Part shown: positions 12,901-23,933 of the stretch, piece by piece | How positions within the stretch are numbered: the stretch's first letter is position 1 | How the letters are laid out: each line of letters starts with the position of its first letter | Assembly (NCBI GenBank): GCA_023614405.1 | Contig: CM042688.1 | Span: 68,744,253-68,808,252, forward strand | DNA from: Avena insularis | Lineage: Eukaryota; Streptophyta; Magnoliopsida; Poales; Poaceae | Reading direction: 5' to 3' | Length of the DNA: 64,000 nucleotides | Translations under genes and position numbers: made by a program | Notes under the pieces: generated by a model | What the model was told of the DNA's origin: nothing | The model's input: the letters and a program-made list of their open reading frames with translations, nothing else | Databases searched by the model: none

Positions 12901-13819
12901 CCGTAGCTCTGTTTGAGTTACAAATATTAGCAACCGAACCAAGATCAAATACCTGGCACTACAACGAGGGCTAGTAAGGAAAACATCAATAACATGTATA
13001 TCAAATATACCTTTGATGGTGCCAGCCTTCTTGTCCGCTAAGTACTTCCGGACGATTGCCCAAAGGACCCTTGTCCTTGCAATAGAAGCACTCGGTCCGC
13101 TTAGGACCAGACTTGAGCTTCTTCTCGGCAGGGCAACGCGCTTGTCAGCCGCTTTTCTTGAAGGGCTTCTTTGCACCCTTACCTTTCTTAAAGGAGGGCT
13201 TGTTGACCATCAACACATGATTATCCTTTTTGATGTCCACCTCCGCAGCCTTCAGCTTTGCGAAGAGCTCGGTGATCGTATCAGTGGAACCAATCTGATT
13301 ATGAGTCACTACAAAACTTTTGTAGCTGGGAGGAGTGATTGCAGAACCTGTCAATCTTGAGCTCCTCTGAATCTTGCGATCCAGCTTGCTCAAAGGCGTT
13401 GAGTGTAGCCGACATCTTAATGGCGTGCTCACTAACGGAACTCCCTTCCTCCATCTTGCGATTAAAGAACTTCTCGAGATCTCATATCTCTCGAATGGGC
13501 CTGAGTCGAAACATGGTTTTCAGCCTCGAGAATCTCAAAGGGCCCGGATAGTTTTCAAAACGATTTTGAAGTTCCGTTCCATAGCAAACAACGTGGTGCT
13601 CTTAATCACACCATAATCATCTTTGCGCGATGATAGACAGCTTTTCTCATCACCGCGCAGCTTGCAGTAGGGGTTACCTAACGCTTTCTCAAGCACATAG
13701 TCCTTTTGTCCGCCGCAGAATGATTCTTAGATTGCGGAACCAGTTGGTGAAGTTAGACCCATTGTTTCTAAGCTTTTCTTTCTCAGCAAAACGTTGAAGT
13801 TGAAGTTGGACTTGGCCAT
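9934..13819 (-). pseudogene. Copia gag-pol polyprotein, frameshifted
   Basis: The polyprotein would supply capsid, protease, integrase, reverse transcriptase and RNase H. The minus-strand ATG at 13819-13817 opens a gag start typical of Angela (MAKSNFNFN, then NGSNFTNWFR). A degenerate zinc knuckle (CFYC, histidine lost) lies near 13,060-13,100. Then come the GAG-pre-integrase segment (LGHIGVKRMKKLHFDGLL, about 12,480-12,550), the integrase core (HTDVCGP and FTDDLSRYGY, about 12,300-12,370) and the RT (WIFKKK near 11,310; catalytic YVDD at 10868-10879). RNase H (CDNIGAIALAKEP, HINRKFHIIRDYI) ends at the stop at 9934. Order gag-INT-RT-RH is diagnostic of Copia. Many frameshifts and stops split it, although the RT catalytic block is intact. 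Confidence 0.88.
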
Positions 13820-15003
13820 GTGATCTACTGATTTGCAAGTACAATTTAGACTATGTTCATGATAAATAGTTCAACTTTTAATCAAATTACTAGATGAAAC
13901 TCCCACTAAATTCAACATCCCTCAAGTTGTTTAGTGAACATGATCCAAATTCACCACACCTAATCCGATCTTCACGAAGAGATGTGGCTTCAATGGTGGA
14001 CAACGAAGTGTCGATCATATCATTCATATGACTCATGCTTAACCTTTCGGTTCATGTGTTCCGAGGCCATGTCCATACATGCTAGGCTCGTCAAGTCAAA
14101 CCCAAGTATTTCAGCAGTGCAAAACTGGCTTGCACCCGTTGTATGTGAGCGAGAGTCTATAGCACCCGATCATCACGTGATGCTTGGACACGATTTAACT
14201 TTCGAACGGTGCATACTTGGGGAGAACACAGTTTTATCTTGATCTTTAAGTGAGGAATCATCTTATAATGCTACCGCGATCTAAGCATGATAAGATACAT
14301 AAAAGGATAAACATCACATGCATATAACTTTATGTGACATGGTATAGCCAATCTTCGCAATGATCTCCATCTTGTGCGTTCGGCATGATCTCCATCACTC
14401 CACCATGATTGCCTCCACCATGAATAGCAACTACAACTATTGCTAACTACTTAGCGATAAAGTAAAGCTATTACATGGCGTATAAGAAGTTGACTCAGGT
14501 CATACACAATTATAAAGACAACCATATGGCTCCTGCGGTTGTGTACTCATCGACATGCAAGTCGTGAAACATTAAAAACATGATCATCGCATACAATATA
14601 CACATCACATCTTGGGCCATACCATATCACAGAACACTCCCCGAAAAACAAGTTAGACGCCTACTTTGTTGTTGCATATTTTACGTGGCTTATGGGAGTA
14701 GATGATAAGAACGATTCTTACCTACGGAAAGCCACAACGGTGATATTATGGTTGCCAAACTCGGTGTTAATCCCATGACAACTATAGTGAGAGAACGGCA
14801 TCCACCAGCCGCATGTGTGGTACAAGCCACACGCCAAGTGCGAGAGCCGGGTCTCATGAACGACGTCGCCAGGTTGGCCTGGACCGCTTCAATCTCACTA
14901 TCCCGGCCATAAGAAGAACACAAACAAGAGGCTTGCAACAGAAAACATCAACGCTCGCAACAACCATGTTATGCTCTACCGTGAATCACATCTACGCATA
15001 GAT

Positions 15004-15017
15004 CTAGCTCGATACCA
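15004..15017 (-). promoter_or_regulatory. Primer-binding site, initiator Met-tRNA type
   Basis: On the minus strand the sequence directly after the 5' LTR starts TGGTATCGAGC, close to the TGGTATCAGAGC complementary to the 3' end of initiator methionine tRNA. This fixes the element orientation as minus. Confidence 0.8.
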
Positions 15018-16695
15018 TCAAGGGTTTCGCAGCATAGTAAATCAAAATTTTCTCTGAAGCGAACAGAGGGAAAGCCAAGATCTAATCTAGGAGATGCAAA
15101 CAACAAGAGAGATTGGATTAGATCTTAATACCCTTGAAGATTCAAGACAGCGGAACGCTCATTTAACGTGGGTGATGTAGTCGATTTCGCTTCTCCTCGC
15201 GATCCGATCCGATCTAGCACCACAAGTGGCGGTGCCTCCGTGAGATGCACACGCAGCACTCGGCGTCTCCTCCTTCCTCGGACCAGCAAGTATGGTGGAG
15301 AGATGGATTGGATCTACAACACGACGGCGTGGTGTATATGGTGGAGAATTTCTGCGCAGGGCTTCGCCACAAACAAATGGGAGGGAGATAGGAAGGGCAG
15401 CCGGGCGGCTAGGGTTGGAGGGGAAGGTGTGTAGGGGGAGGGGGGCGCACCATCCCTCTATATATAGAGGGGGGTGCGGCCAGCCCTTGCCCATCCTCCA
15501 AGCCTATCTCTAGTTTAAACGATTTAAACCCTCCCTTCTAGAAACCCTATCTTATCTCTAGTTTAAACGATTTAAACTTATCTAGGATCGGGGCCCTATG
15601 GCCTTGTGCCTCTGGCCCAATGCGGCCAGGACACTCCCTCATAGGCCCATGCCCCTCCCGGAAGGTGGGACCACGTTGGCCCCTTCCGAAGGTTCTAGAA
15701 GCTTCCGATAATACCGATTAATCCGGAAGAATTCAACTCCAAAAACTGTAATCGCCTTATATGAATCTTATTCTCGGACCATTCCGAACCTCTCGTGATA
15801 TCCCGGATCCCATCCAAGACCAACAAAAATTCATAAACCAATTATCCAATCTATCCTAGCCGAGACACGTTATGTGTGACCTCTGGGTTCGAGAATATGC
15901 AGACATGATCTTCTATCAATAATCAACAGGGTGCAGGCACCCATATTGACTCCCACACATTCATCGATGATCATATCGGATGAACCACGATGCCAGGATT
16001 CAATCAATCCCATATATATATTCCCTTCGTCTCGCGATATTTTACTTGCCCGAGATTCGATCGCTATCGCCATACCTAGTTCAATCTCGCTCACAGAAGT
16101 ACTTTACTCGTTCCGTAATCCGATATCACTTTGTGATTAACTCCTTAACCACATGCTTGCAAGGTGTTGATATCGACACGAGTGGGCCCAAGTATATCTC
16201 TCCGACTTGGGAGGACAAATTCCATCTCGATACATACAACCCAATGATACTTTCCGATCACCGAGAGACACCTTTATGATCACCCTCTCATAGGATGACG
16301 TTTGATGACCTCAAAGCTTTCTTCCGATACCAGGGAGTTGTATTATCTCATGGTCTAAGGAATACAATATTTGACATGAGAAAAGCTTCGCAAAGACGAA
16401 CACGATGAAACGATCTAATAGCTTTGCTTAGTTTGGGTCTGTCCACCATATCATTCTCCCAATGATATGGTCTCATTATCAATTGACAACTCATGTCTAT
16501 GGTTAGGAAACCTTAACCATCATTGATCAATGAGCTAGTCCATAGAGGCGTACTAGGGACACGGTGTTGTTCACAAACCACACAAGTATTAATGTTTCCG
16601 CTTAATACAATTCTAGCATGGAATATAAACTTTATCATGAACAAGAATTATAATAATAACATCTTTATTATTGCCTCTAGGGCATAATTCCAACA
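15018..16695 (-). repeat. 5' LTR of the Angela-like element
   Basis: About 1,678 bp, the partner of 8181-9882. It ends in CAACA on the plus strand (TGTTG on the minus strand). The palindromic TATA box lies at 15454-15471, where transcription of the element should start. Confidence 0.93.
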
Positions 16696-16700
16696 CTAAA

Positions 16701-17124
16701 ATGGACAGAACCTGGAGGTGCTAGGAAGGAGCTTTTTTCTTCGAAGTGTGTATGCCTCGTACAGGATGAGATCGGAGGTTCCGAACTAACAAAACACCCT
16801 TTGGACAAGTCCATGTTCAAAGGTTTTGATCAAACTATTAGAAATAATGGACCAATACTTTGGGCTCATGCTAGATTTCAGATTTTTCCTAAATCTTAAA
16901 GCTCACGTGTGTGGAAGGCCATGGGTGATTTGATCCAAGTTGGTGGAATCTCACATGTGAGTGTGTGGCAAGAGAAGTGGGAGTTAAAGTTTAGTTCCAC
17001 ATGGAAAGTTGAAGGAGGGTTACACCACTTTATAAGGTGGAGTGTCTCACCACTTTGTAAGTGAGTGAGAAGAGAATTGCTACACGCGCTCCTCCTCTGA
17101 CGACACACTGCCCTGGACGATGCA
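16701..17124. other. Unassigned sequence left of a Copia gag relic
   Basis: This may be the LTR and leader of the Copia relic that follows: it contains ACTTTATAAGGTGG, a TATA-like motif near 17030, and short repeats of CACCACTTT. No partner LTR is visible in the window, so this stays a suggestion. Confidence 0.3.
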
Positions 17125-18270
17125 ATGAAGCCGAATAAGTTTACCGGTGTTCATTTTAAGAGGTGTCAGTATAAGACCACTATGTGGCTGCAAGCTCTGG
17201 CTAGTGAGGGTTTACCTGAAGGAACTATATCCGACAAGGTTCAGGACAAGTTCAATTAAACTAATCTTGCCTTTGTGAGATGCCTTTTGAGTGGTCTTGA
17301 TAACAACTATTTGACGTGTATATGCACATCAAAAACGCAAAAGAGTTCTGGGATGCACTAGACGCTAAGTTTGCTGTAGATGCTGGAAGTCATCGACGGA
17401 CCGAGCATCCCTATTGCCCGGGCAGTTGCCCAGGCTTCCGGCCGGGCGCGCAGCCTAATTGCATGCTTATTTGACTAATAATTAGTAACTTAAGACTTTA
17501 AATTTAGAGATTGCCCAGGCTTCGTAATTTCTTTGGGTCCGCTACTGCCAGAAGTGAACTGTATATCATTGAGAGCTTCCATGATTATAGGATGACTAAC
17601 AATCGTTCTGTAGTCGAACAAGCTCATGAGATACAGTGCTTTGCCAAGAAGCTTGACATCATCTTACTCGACAAGTTTGTGGCTAGGTGCATTATTGCAA
17701 AAATGCTTTCTTCATGGAGAAATTTTGCCACAACTCTCAAACATAAGAGACAGGAGATATCGATTGAAAACCTGATAGCCTCTCTTGATATTGAGGAGAA
17801 GGCTTGGCCTAAGAACACTGCTGAGAATAGAGGCGAGGGTCAGCCTAGCGCCAATATGGTGCAGAAAAACCTTCGGCAAGAACAAAGGGAACAACAAGCC
17901 CTCGTTCAACAAGCCTGCAAAGACTACAACCTTTGAGAAGAAGCCGAACAAGGATGAGCTAGGTTGCTATACCTATGGAGAGCTCATTTACTTTTCTAAG
18001 GACTAGTCGGAACATGCAGATCGTAGAGGGGAAAACGAGAAGATGTCAACGTCGTGACCGCTAGCAACACTGATGGGCACGATAATTTATTTATTGTTCT
18101 TTCAGTATTTCAATCATCATGCTGATAGATTGATACATGCGCTAATGTTCATGTGTGTGCTGACATCTTCTGGTCCACGGGCGACTCGTCTTCAATGTCG
18201 TCTTCTTCGAGAAGCTGATGCCGTCTCTGCACGAACGATGACTTCATCGACAATCGATAATATGTTATTA
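17125..18270 (+). pseudogene. Copia gag-protease relic
   Basis: An ATG at 17125 opens MKPNKFTGVHFKRCQYKT, the start of a Copia gag of the UBN2 type, continuing LWIITSFHDYR-like sequence after an insertion (LYIIESFHDYRM near 17562). A typical gag C-terminal part follows. The zinc knuckle at about 17965-18006 has lost its metal ligands: the second Cys is Tyr, the His is Tyr and the last Cys is TAG. Near 18129 the protease active site reads DTCA in place of DTGA, within IDT-ANVHVCADI. No integrase or RT follows, so the relic is truncated. Stops and frameshifts make it non-coding. Confidence 0.75.
17391..17550. mobile_element. 160-bp insertion in the Copia gag, flanked by GAAGT
   Basis: The gag sequence is interrupted after GCTGGAAGT and resumes at GAAGTGAACTG. 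The interrupting 160 bp are flanked by a perfect GAAGT repeat (17386-17390 and 17551-17555). Inside, the motif TTGCCCAGGCTTC occurs twice (about 17421 and 17511). I see no terminal inverted repeats and no TG..CA ends, so the class is unknown. Confidence 0.6.
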
Positions 18271-18900
18271 TAGTATGGTTGTTCTTGCGTATGCACTGCT
18301 ACTGTTCATGTTGATTAATACATCTAATATGTTAGAGTTTCACATGTTCATAGCTGCTGTATTTATAATTTATATTTTAAAATTAATTATGAAAATTATG
18401 CCTAATAATCCAACACAAACTTCACTCATAAGTATAAGACCTATGCAATAGACTTCTTGGACATGGAACACTGAAGTGTTGGAGGCTCCGGCAGTGTATC
18501 AACTCACTATACCGATAGAAGCAGAGACATGTCTATTTTCTTGGAGGCGCCAGGATAAGAGTGTTTATACGTTCCAAGATAGAACAAAGTGGAGATTGTG
18601 GATTTGAGGATTTGAGGAAAAAATTGTGAGTTTTTGCGATGCTATTTTTCCTATGCTTTGCCAAGTGTCCCTCTTGACAGTAAGTCATACCTATGACTCA
18701 CTTGATGTAGCATAAAATATTTCTAACTTTTCAAGGGTCACCATTGACATGATGCACTTTGCAAAGAGAGATAAACCTGAAATATTTATAAAGTTGTTAG
18801 TTCCTTAATTGCCTTGTCATGGATCATCCAAACCCCTTTCAGGTTCCTAAATGTACTTTTAGGGTGTCATCGGCCGTGGACGCTCCCTTCCAGATCTAGG
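18271..18900. other. No gene seen
   Basis: AT-rich sequence downstream of the Copia relic. I see no supported ORF, LTR boundary or tandem array. Confidence 0.4.
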
Positions 18901-19420
18901 TGCCATGTGCGGTGTCCTTTGATGACCTTGACCCCTTGGTGGTGTACTTGTTAGGCCTTTAGATGGATAGTCATGGTGCTCAGGCAAAAACCTTACCAAA
19001 AGGTGACAGCAATGGTCTTGGATGTCGTTTACCTCCCTATAGTCGTCGTAGAGGGGCCATCCTTATCTACATCGGGTTCTGGGTGGAAACCCTTGGTCCA
19101 GCTCGTCGGACAAGGCAACGGAGGCGCTACTGCACGGTTACCTCATTAGAGAAGTCTGCCTTGGTACGTTTGGTTCTCTTCGACGGGTCGTGTGAGGCAT
19201 GAGGCACGGGTTACAAAGGTATTTCCGGTATTAGTATTGGTTTCGGTGTTAAGGTCATCAAGGTCCTTTCTCCACCTTCCGCGCAATCTCGTTGTTTGTC
19301 GTCTTGGTATGCTCAACGATCTTGTTGTTTGTCATCTTGGTATGCTCTCAAGTAAGCTTCTTTGTTTGGCGACAACATAGCGCCCTCCGGGCCAGGGCGA
19401 GAAGGCAGGGGTCCTACTCA
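18900..19420 (+). repeat. Probable LINE-like retroposon fragment
   Basis: The block GGGTGGAAACCC near 19080 and the following GGTTACCTCATTAGAGAAGTC resemble GGGTGAAAACCC and CGTTACCTTCCTGGAGGC in the retroposon remnant at 41.1-42.5 kb. A 33-bp tandem duplication (starting about 19291 and 19324) is included. Ends are not definable. Confidence 0.35.
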
Positions 19421-20183
19421 GCGATGGAGACGGCAGAGTATGCGGCGAGATCTTCCTTCTTTGATGTAGAAGAGGGTTTGATCCTCCAACATTTGGCCTT
19501 CCGTCACTCAAATCAGGCTCCAGTTCACGGGGCTTCGTCGTTCCAATATGTGTGTTTCTGTTTTTTCTTTTCTTTTCTTTTGTTTGCTTCGTGTTTTCTG
19601 CGTGTAAGTAGTTTTCTCGGCACTTTGTAAATGTTATATGGCTTTTGAGGCTTTATTAACTTCTTTCTATAACATTTGACTTTGGAATGCAGCATTGTCC
19701 AGGACATAAAAACCGATTTGGTAGTCAACTAGCACATGAACTTGCTAAAGTAGACAGAAGGGAGTTATGTGGGGAAGTTTTAGTTGGAGTTGTTCCAATC
19801 CTCCCAGCGTGGTTGAAATAGCCAACCGTGTTTTGTAATCTAACTAAACTTCCCCTCCTGAGTTCAGTATATGCTCAAGGCGCAAAACCTTCCTCAAATT
19901 ATAAATTAATACATCTCAAATTACCGTGAGGAGTATCCAGGACTAGGTGTCCAAGATCGTTCAAGCGCATAACAGAGAAATATATACATTTTCAGGGAAA
20001 TAGCACATCGGAGGCAAAAAAAAAAAGGAAAACATTTCAAGTTCTAGCCAAGTGGTCACTATTGCTATGAACTATCTAAGACAAGCAAATGGTACCTTTT
20101 GTTATATACCAAAAGAATATTTTGATAATTACACTCTGGAAACTACCCAAACTACTAGAACAGACTGGAAGAGAGAAGATTAG
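19420..20183. other. Downstream region of the kinase gene
   Basis: No gene seen. On the minus strand this is where the kinase 3' UTR should lie. An AATAAA hexamer on the minus strand sits at about 19655-19660, but it is some 520 bp past the stop and may not be the one used. A T-rich run (about 19,557-19,585) is present. Confidence 0.35.
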
Positions 20184-22581
20184 TTACAGAATTTTTGGTG
20201 GTGGAGGTCCAGAAAAATCGTGATGATGGTTATGCTTGAGCTTGTGGACCCAGTGGGCTAGCCATTTCTTATGATCATGATGCTCCAGGCAGTTTGAGCT
20301 TGGCATATTGTCAAGTGTCCCATCTCTATCAAGAACCATCTTAAATTTCTCCAACAATTGAACTATTTGCCAGAATTCAGGCCTTTTATCTGCTTGCAAG
20401 GCCCAACATTGTTCGATCAGAACCCATAATGCTGCTGGACAGCTACTAGGAATGGCCGGCCTCACATTCTGAAAAATAGAAAAATATGTTTGTTATTTTC
20501 CTCTTCACGGAAAGCACAGGATGAGAATATATATCAACTCCGCTACTTCGAAATGTAACCATAGAGTGCAAGTGCAACAAACAGGAAATGTGCCCTGGCT
20601 AATGTCTCTGTATTTTGAACTGAACTTGTCGGATGATCTCAAGAAAAAGAACATATTACTAGGCAGGAACAGGGAGTGCATACCTTGTCGAAAACAGCAA
20701 ATGCTGCTTGGAACGGAGTCAAGTCTTCATATGGCACTGAGCCGGTAAGCATTTCCCACAAGATAAGGCCAAAGCTGTACACATCAACTTTTCGACCATA
20801 GGGTTTGTGCTTCATCATCTCGGGAGCCATCCATCTGAAGGTCCCAGGATCATTGGCCAGAGGGTCACAGTAGGCTTCTTCACAAGCAATTCCGAAATCA
20901 ACAATCTTGGCACACCAGTCCGCGTCAAATATGATGTTCTCCGGTTTGACGTCACGGTGGACAACTCCCTGCGAGTGGATGTATCCCATACCGTTTGCGA
21001 TGTCCAGGCCAACCGAAATGATCTTCTCTAGAGGTAGGGATTTGTGCTCTTGCTTGTGCAGGAATGATCTTAACGAACCACCAGGAAGGAACTCGGTGAT
21101 GACGCAGAAGACCGGTGGACTGCTGCATGCTCCAACCAGCTACAAACAAAAGAAAAGTCCGTGGAATCAGTTACAGATTTTGTTTGCCATGATAAAACAG
21201 AGAGATATACTCCATGGAAGATCCAAACAGGCAAGAGTGTGAGTTGTTACACTAGCATGGTTATACAGAAGGACTACAAATCTAGTACTACTACAATGTT
21301 AGGCATGACGTAGGACTACCTGAACAACAACACTGAAAGTGCAGGAAAGATTGCTCTGGCCATAAATGAACTGATCTAAGCACAAAGTGGCAAAAGCAAA
21401 CTGACCAGAATGCAAAATCACAGGACAGAAGAGTGCTAATTCAGGGGCCAACACCCTACACGTTTCTGAAAAGGAAACTCAGATGTTACCTTAATGACGT
21501 TACGGTGCTGGAGGCGGGACAAGGTGGCGATCTCCGTGTTGAACTGCTTCTCGAGCTGTGCTGCCAACTCCGCATCCTCCTCATCATCAGGTTGTCGGAT
21601 GAACTTGACAGCAACAGGCACCTCCATGTAGATTCCATTGAACAAACGGCTGTGCGCCCCGGCGGCGAACTTAGGCCCGATGAGCAGCTTCGAGCGATCC
21701 ACGGTCCATCTGTCGAGCACCTTCAGTGCAGCAGCCCTGGCCCTCGCATTGTCCCAGTGCTCCTTGCTGTGTTTCACCTTGCCCGGCGCCTTCAACGGCG
21801 CAGAGGCCGGAGGAGGCGCTCCTCGCGTTGGAGACACAGATTTCCGGCGCGGTGGCTGTGGAGTGGAGAACCTCTGGCTGGCCGACTTGGCCTCGGTGAA
21901 CACTTCGGGTATGGGACGGCTCGGGAGAGGGGACCTCGCCCTCAGCATCGGCGTGCGCGCCTCGCCGATGTCCCTGAGCGAAGAGCTGCGTGTCGGGGGC
22001 AGCGACGGCGCAGCATCGAAGGCAGGGGTTTCCTTGGTCGGGAAAGGAGACGGGCTCGAGCACACCCTTTGCAGCCTCATGCTCTGCTCGTCGGGATGGA
22101 AGGAGAACTCGAGAGGCCCAGGGCTGTCGTCGTTGGGCACCGGAAGAGCCTCGGGCTGGCAGCAAACGTCGATGAAGAGGTTGGCCCCTTTCAACACCCC
22201 GTTCCCAGCGCTGCTGCCATCCTGCTTGTCTGTCTGCGAAGGGTGGCCAACATGATCGCCGCGCTGCTGCATCGATTTGCTGTTGTCCAGGGAGGAGGAC
22301 TCCGTCGTCTTCGGATTGGCGTCCAGCGACCTTGTCCTCGCGATCGAGGGATCCGCCGAGTTGGTGGATGCCGAGTTGGTTCTGGTCGCCGTTGGCTCGA
22401 GGTTCATGCCGTGGAGCCTGAACCCTGAATCGGGGGATCCGCTGCTTTCTCTCTGCCTGAGCGCGGCGCCGCGGTTGAACTGCTCGACGAAGGCGCCGAA
22501 CTGCTCCCTGCCGGAGTTGGAGCGGACGACGGAGTGGGAGAACCTCGACCGCCGCACCCACGAGAAATCCTCGTCGTCCAT
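20184..22581 (-). CDS. Raf-like (group C, HT1-type) Ser/Thr protein kinase, three exons
   Basis: A cytosolic-type protein kinase of 610 residues, with no signal peptide or membrane segment. Exons on the minus strand are 22581-21490, 21139-20684 and 20468-20184. Both introns (350 and 215 bp) have GT-AG ends and join complete codons. Residues 1 to about 290 are a serine/proline-rich, probably disordered arm starting MDDEDFSWVRRSRFSHS. The kinase domain starts near residue 299: glycine loop GPKFAAGAHSRLF, VAVK lysine at 326, HRDVKPEN with Asp427, DFG at 445 and MAPE with Glu471. The tail is His/Lys-rich (KLKHNHHHDF). The loop wording and HRDVKPEN fit plant Raf-like MAPKKKs related to HT1 and its C5/C6 relatives, several of which act in CO2 or light signalling. 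The substrate cannot be read here. All catalytic residues are present, so this is the one intact host gene in the window. Confidence 0.93.
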
Positions 22582-23276
22582 CTCCTCCTACTGCAATGCG
22601 ACCAGATCCCGACGCGACAGCGGATTGATTGATATTACAGGAACCTCGATGAGAAAAACCCGGATCCTAGAACGTTCCACAGATCGTTGAAGAGACGCCA
22701 CATTTGGTGCCCCTGCCCTCTTCTCTTCTTCTTCTTATTGCCTCCTCCTGCCCTGCTGTTCGACTGCTCCGAGCGAATTCACGCGCAATCCGGCCACGTC
22801 CCATGTACCGTCTCCGCCTCCGCCTCCTGAATCAAATTCAAAAGCAAACACTCGAAATCAATACAACGAGTCTGGAACTCTCAAGGTCAAAGACACCTCG
22901 ATTTTGGAATAGCGGAAGACGGATATATATATCAAAATTCAAACGACGAACCGTGAAGGCAAAGAAAAGGGCCAAGAAAAGACAGAGGCGTGCAATCACA
23001 TGCAGGAAAAGAGGGGAGGCAGGAAGCAAATTCAGAAATCCGAAGCCCATTCAACCCCGCACCCCGTGACGCAACCGGTATCCAAATCGAAACGGAGTTG
23101 CCCCTTCCTAATCGAAAACCAAGAAGGAACCCGCCTTCACGGCCGCTTACCCGGTTGGAAGAAAGAGACGAATCTAAACCGAGCGAAGCGAAGCGAAAGC
23201 GCGCGCCAGGGAGGAGGCAAGCCGCCCAAGAACGTGGAAGGGGAGCAGCAGCGACGTGGGAAGGCGCGGATTAAAG

Positions 23277-23296
23277 CTGGCTGGCTGGCTGGCTGG
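23277..23296. repeat. (CTGG)5 microsatellite
   Basis: Five perfect CTGG units in the kinase leader region. Confidence 0.9.
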
Positions 23297-23314
23297 CCGA
23301 GTGGTTAACGCGGG

Positions 23315-23337
23315 GAAAGAAAGAAAGAAAGAAAGAA
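23315..23337. repeat. (GAAA)n microsatellite
   Basis: Nearly six perfect GAAA units, 18 bp from the CTGG repeat. Confidence 0.9.
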
Positions 23338-23933
23338 TCTGGAAAAGGCGCCTTCGTCCCTCTTGGTGGAGGAGGACGCGGGTGGGGGCGTTGGAAAGGA
23401 CGGGATGGAATTTGGCCGGACGGGGGAGAGAATGTTGCGACGGAGGCAGGAGACGTTCCAATCGCTCACCGAATCCAGCAGCAGCTACAGGGGAGGCGTC
23501 CCAGCAGCCTCCTAGGGCACCAATTCGTGATCTCCCTCCCTTGTGCGTGCGTGAAACTCAGAGGGAGCTCCGAGCGGATGGGCACGAATCCTCTATCTCT
23601 TCTCTTCGTCGTTTATAAAATAATAAATATAGCTGGTGGTTAAGATCTGGAGCGGTGCGGGTCTTCTCTTAAAATACTTCTTTTCCGTCAATTATCAGGG
23701 ACGACTTTAGGAGTTTAGGGATTTGATGAGAGGTGTTTCTGGTGAGAACTCGGACGAACGGTATTCTATTCGGGAGATCCTTTCCTCTGGCCGGACTCCA
23801 ACGTCCACGTGGATCTCGTGTAAAACATTCGCCTACGACTCTACTACGCTCTGCGCCTACCCGGCGAGTCCATGGTCTATTTTATTTGGATATTTGAAAA
23901 GTCAGTTATTAATCCCTTAAAAAAAGTCACTTA

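Larger units (their letters stand above)
8181..16695 (-). mobile_element. Angela/BARE-1-like Ty1/copia retrotransposon, complete with TSD
   Basis: The element is bounded by the perfect 5-bp target duplication CTAAA (8176-8180 and 16696-16700). Read on the minus strand the 5' LTR begins TGTTGGAATTATGCCC, the signature start of Triticeae Angela/BARE-1 LTRs. Next to the 5' LTR lies a primer-binding site for initiator-Met tRNA. A purine tract (AGTGGGAGAC on the minus strand) lies next to the 3' LTR. Gag and pol occupy the centre on the minus strand and are broken by frameshifts. The element is inserted in sequence of unknown nature between the LINE and a Copia gag relic. Confidence 0.95.
22582..23640 (-). 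promoter_or_regulatory. Kinase 5' leader with probable intron and core promoter
   Basis: The GC-rich sequence upstream of the kinase start is compatible with a long 5' UTR. On the minus strand a splice-acceptor-like CATTGCAG lies 12 bases before the start codon, and a donor-like GGTGAGCG lies near 23470, suggesting a leader intron of about 0.9 kb. A TATA-like stretch (TATTATTTTATAAA on the minus strand) sits near 23610-23625. Microsatellites lie inside it. The intron and promoter are inferred from motifs only. Confidence 0.5.

Noticed and set aside
21433..22428. 331-codon plus-strand frame opposite kinase exon 1
   Set aside because: It is the antisense shadow of a GC-rich exon; the minus frame has matching splice sites and kinase motifs.
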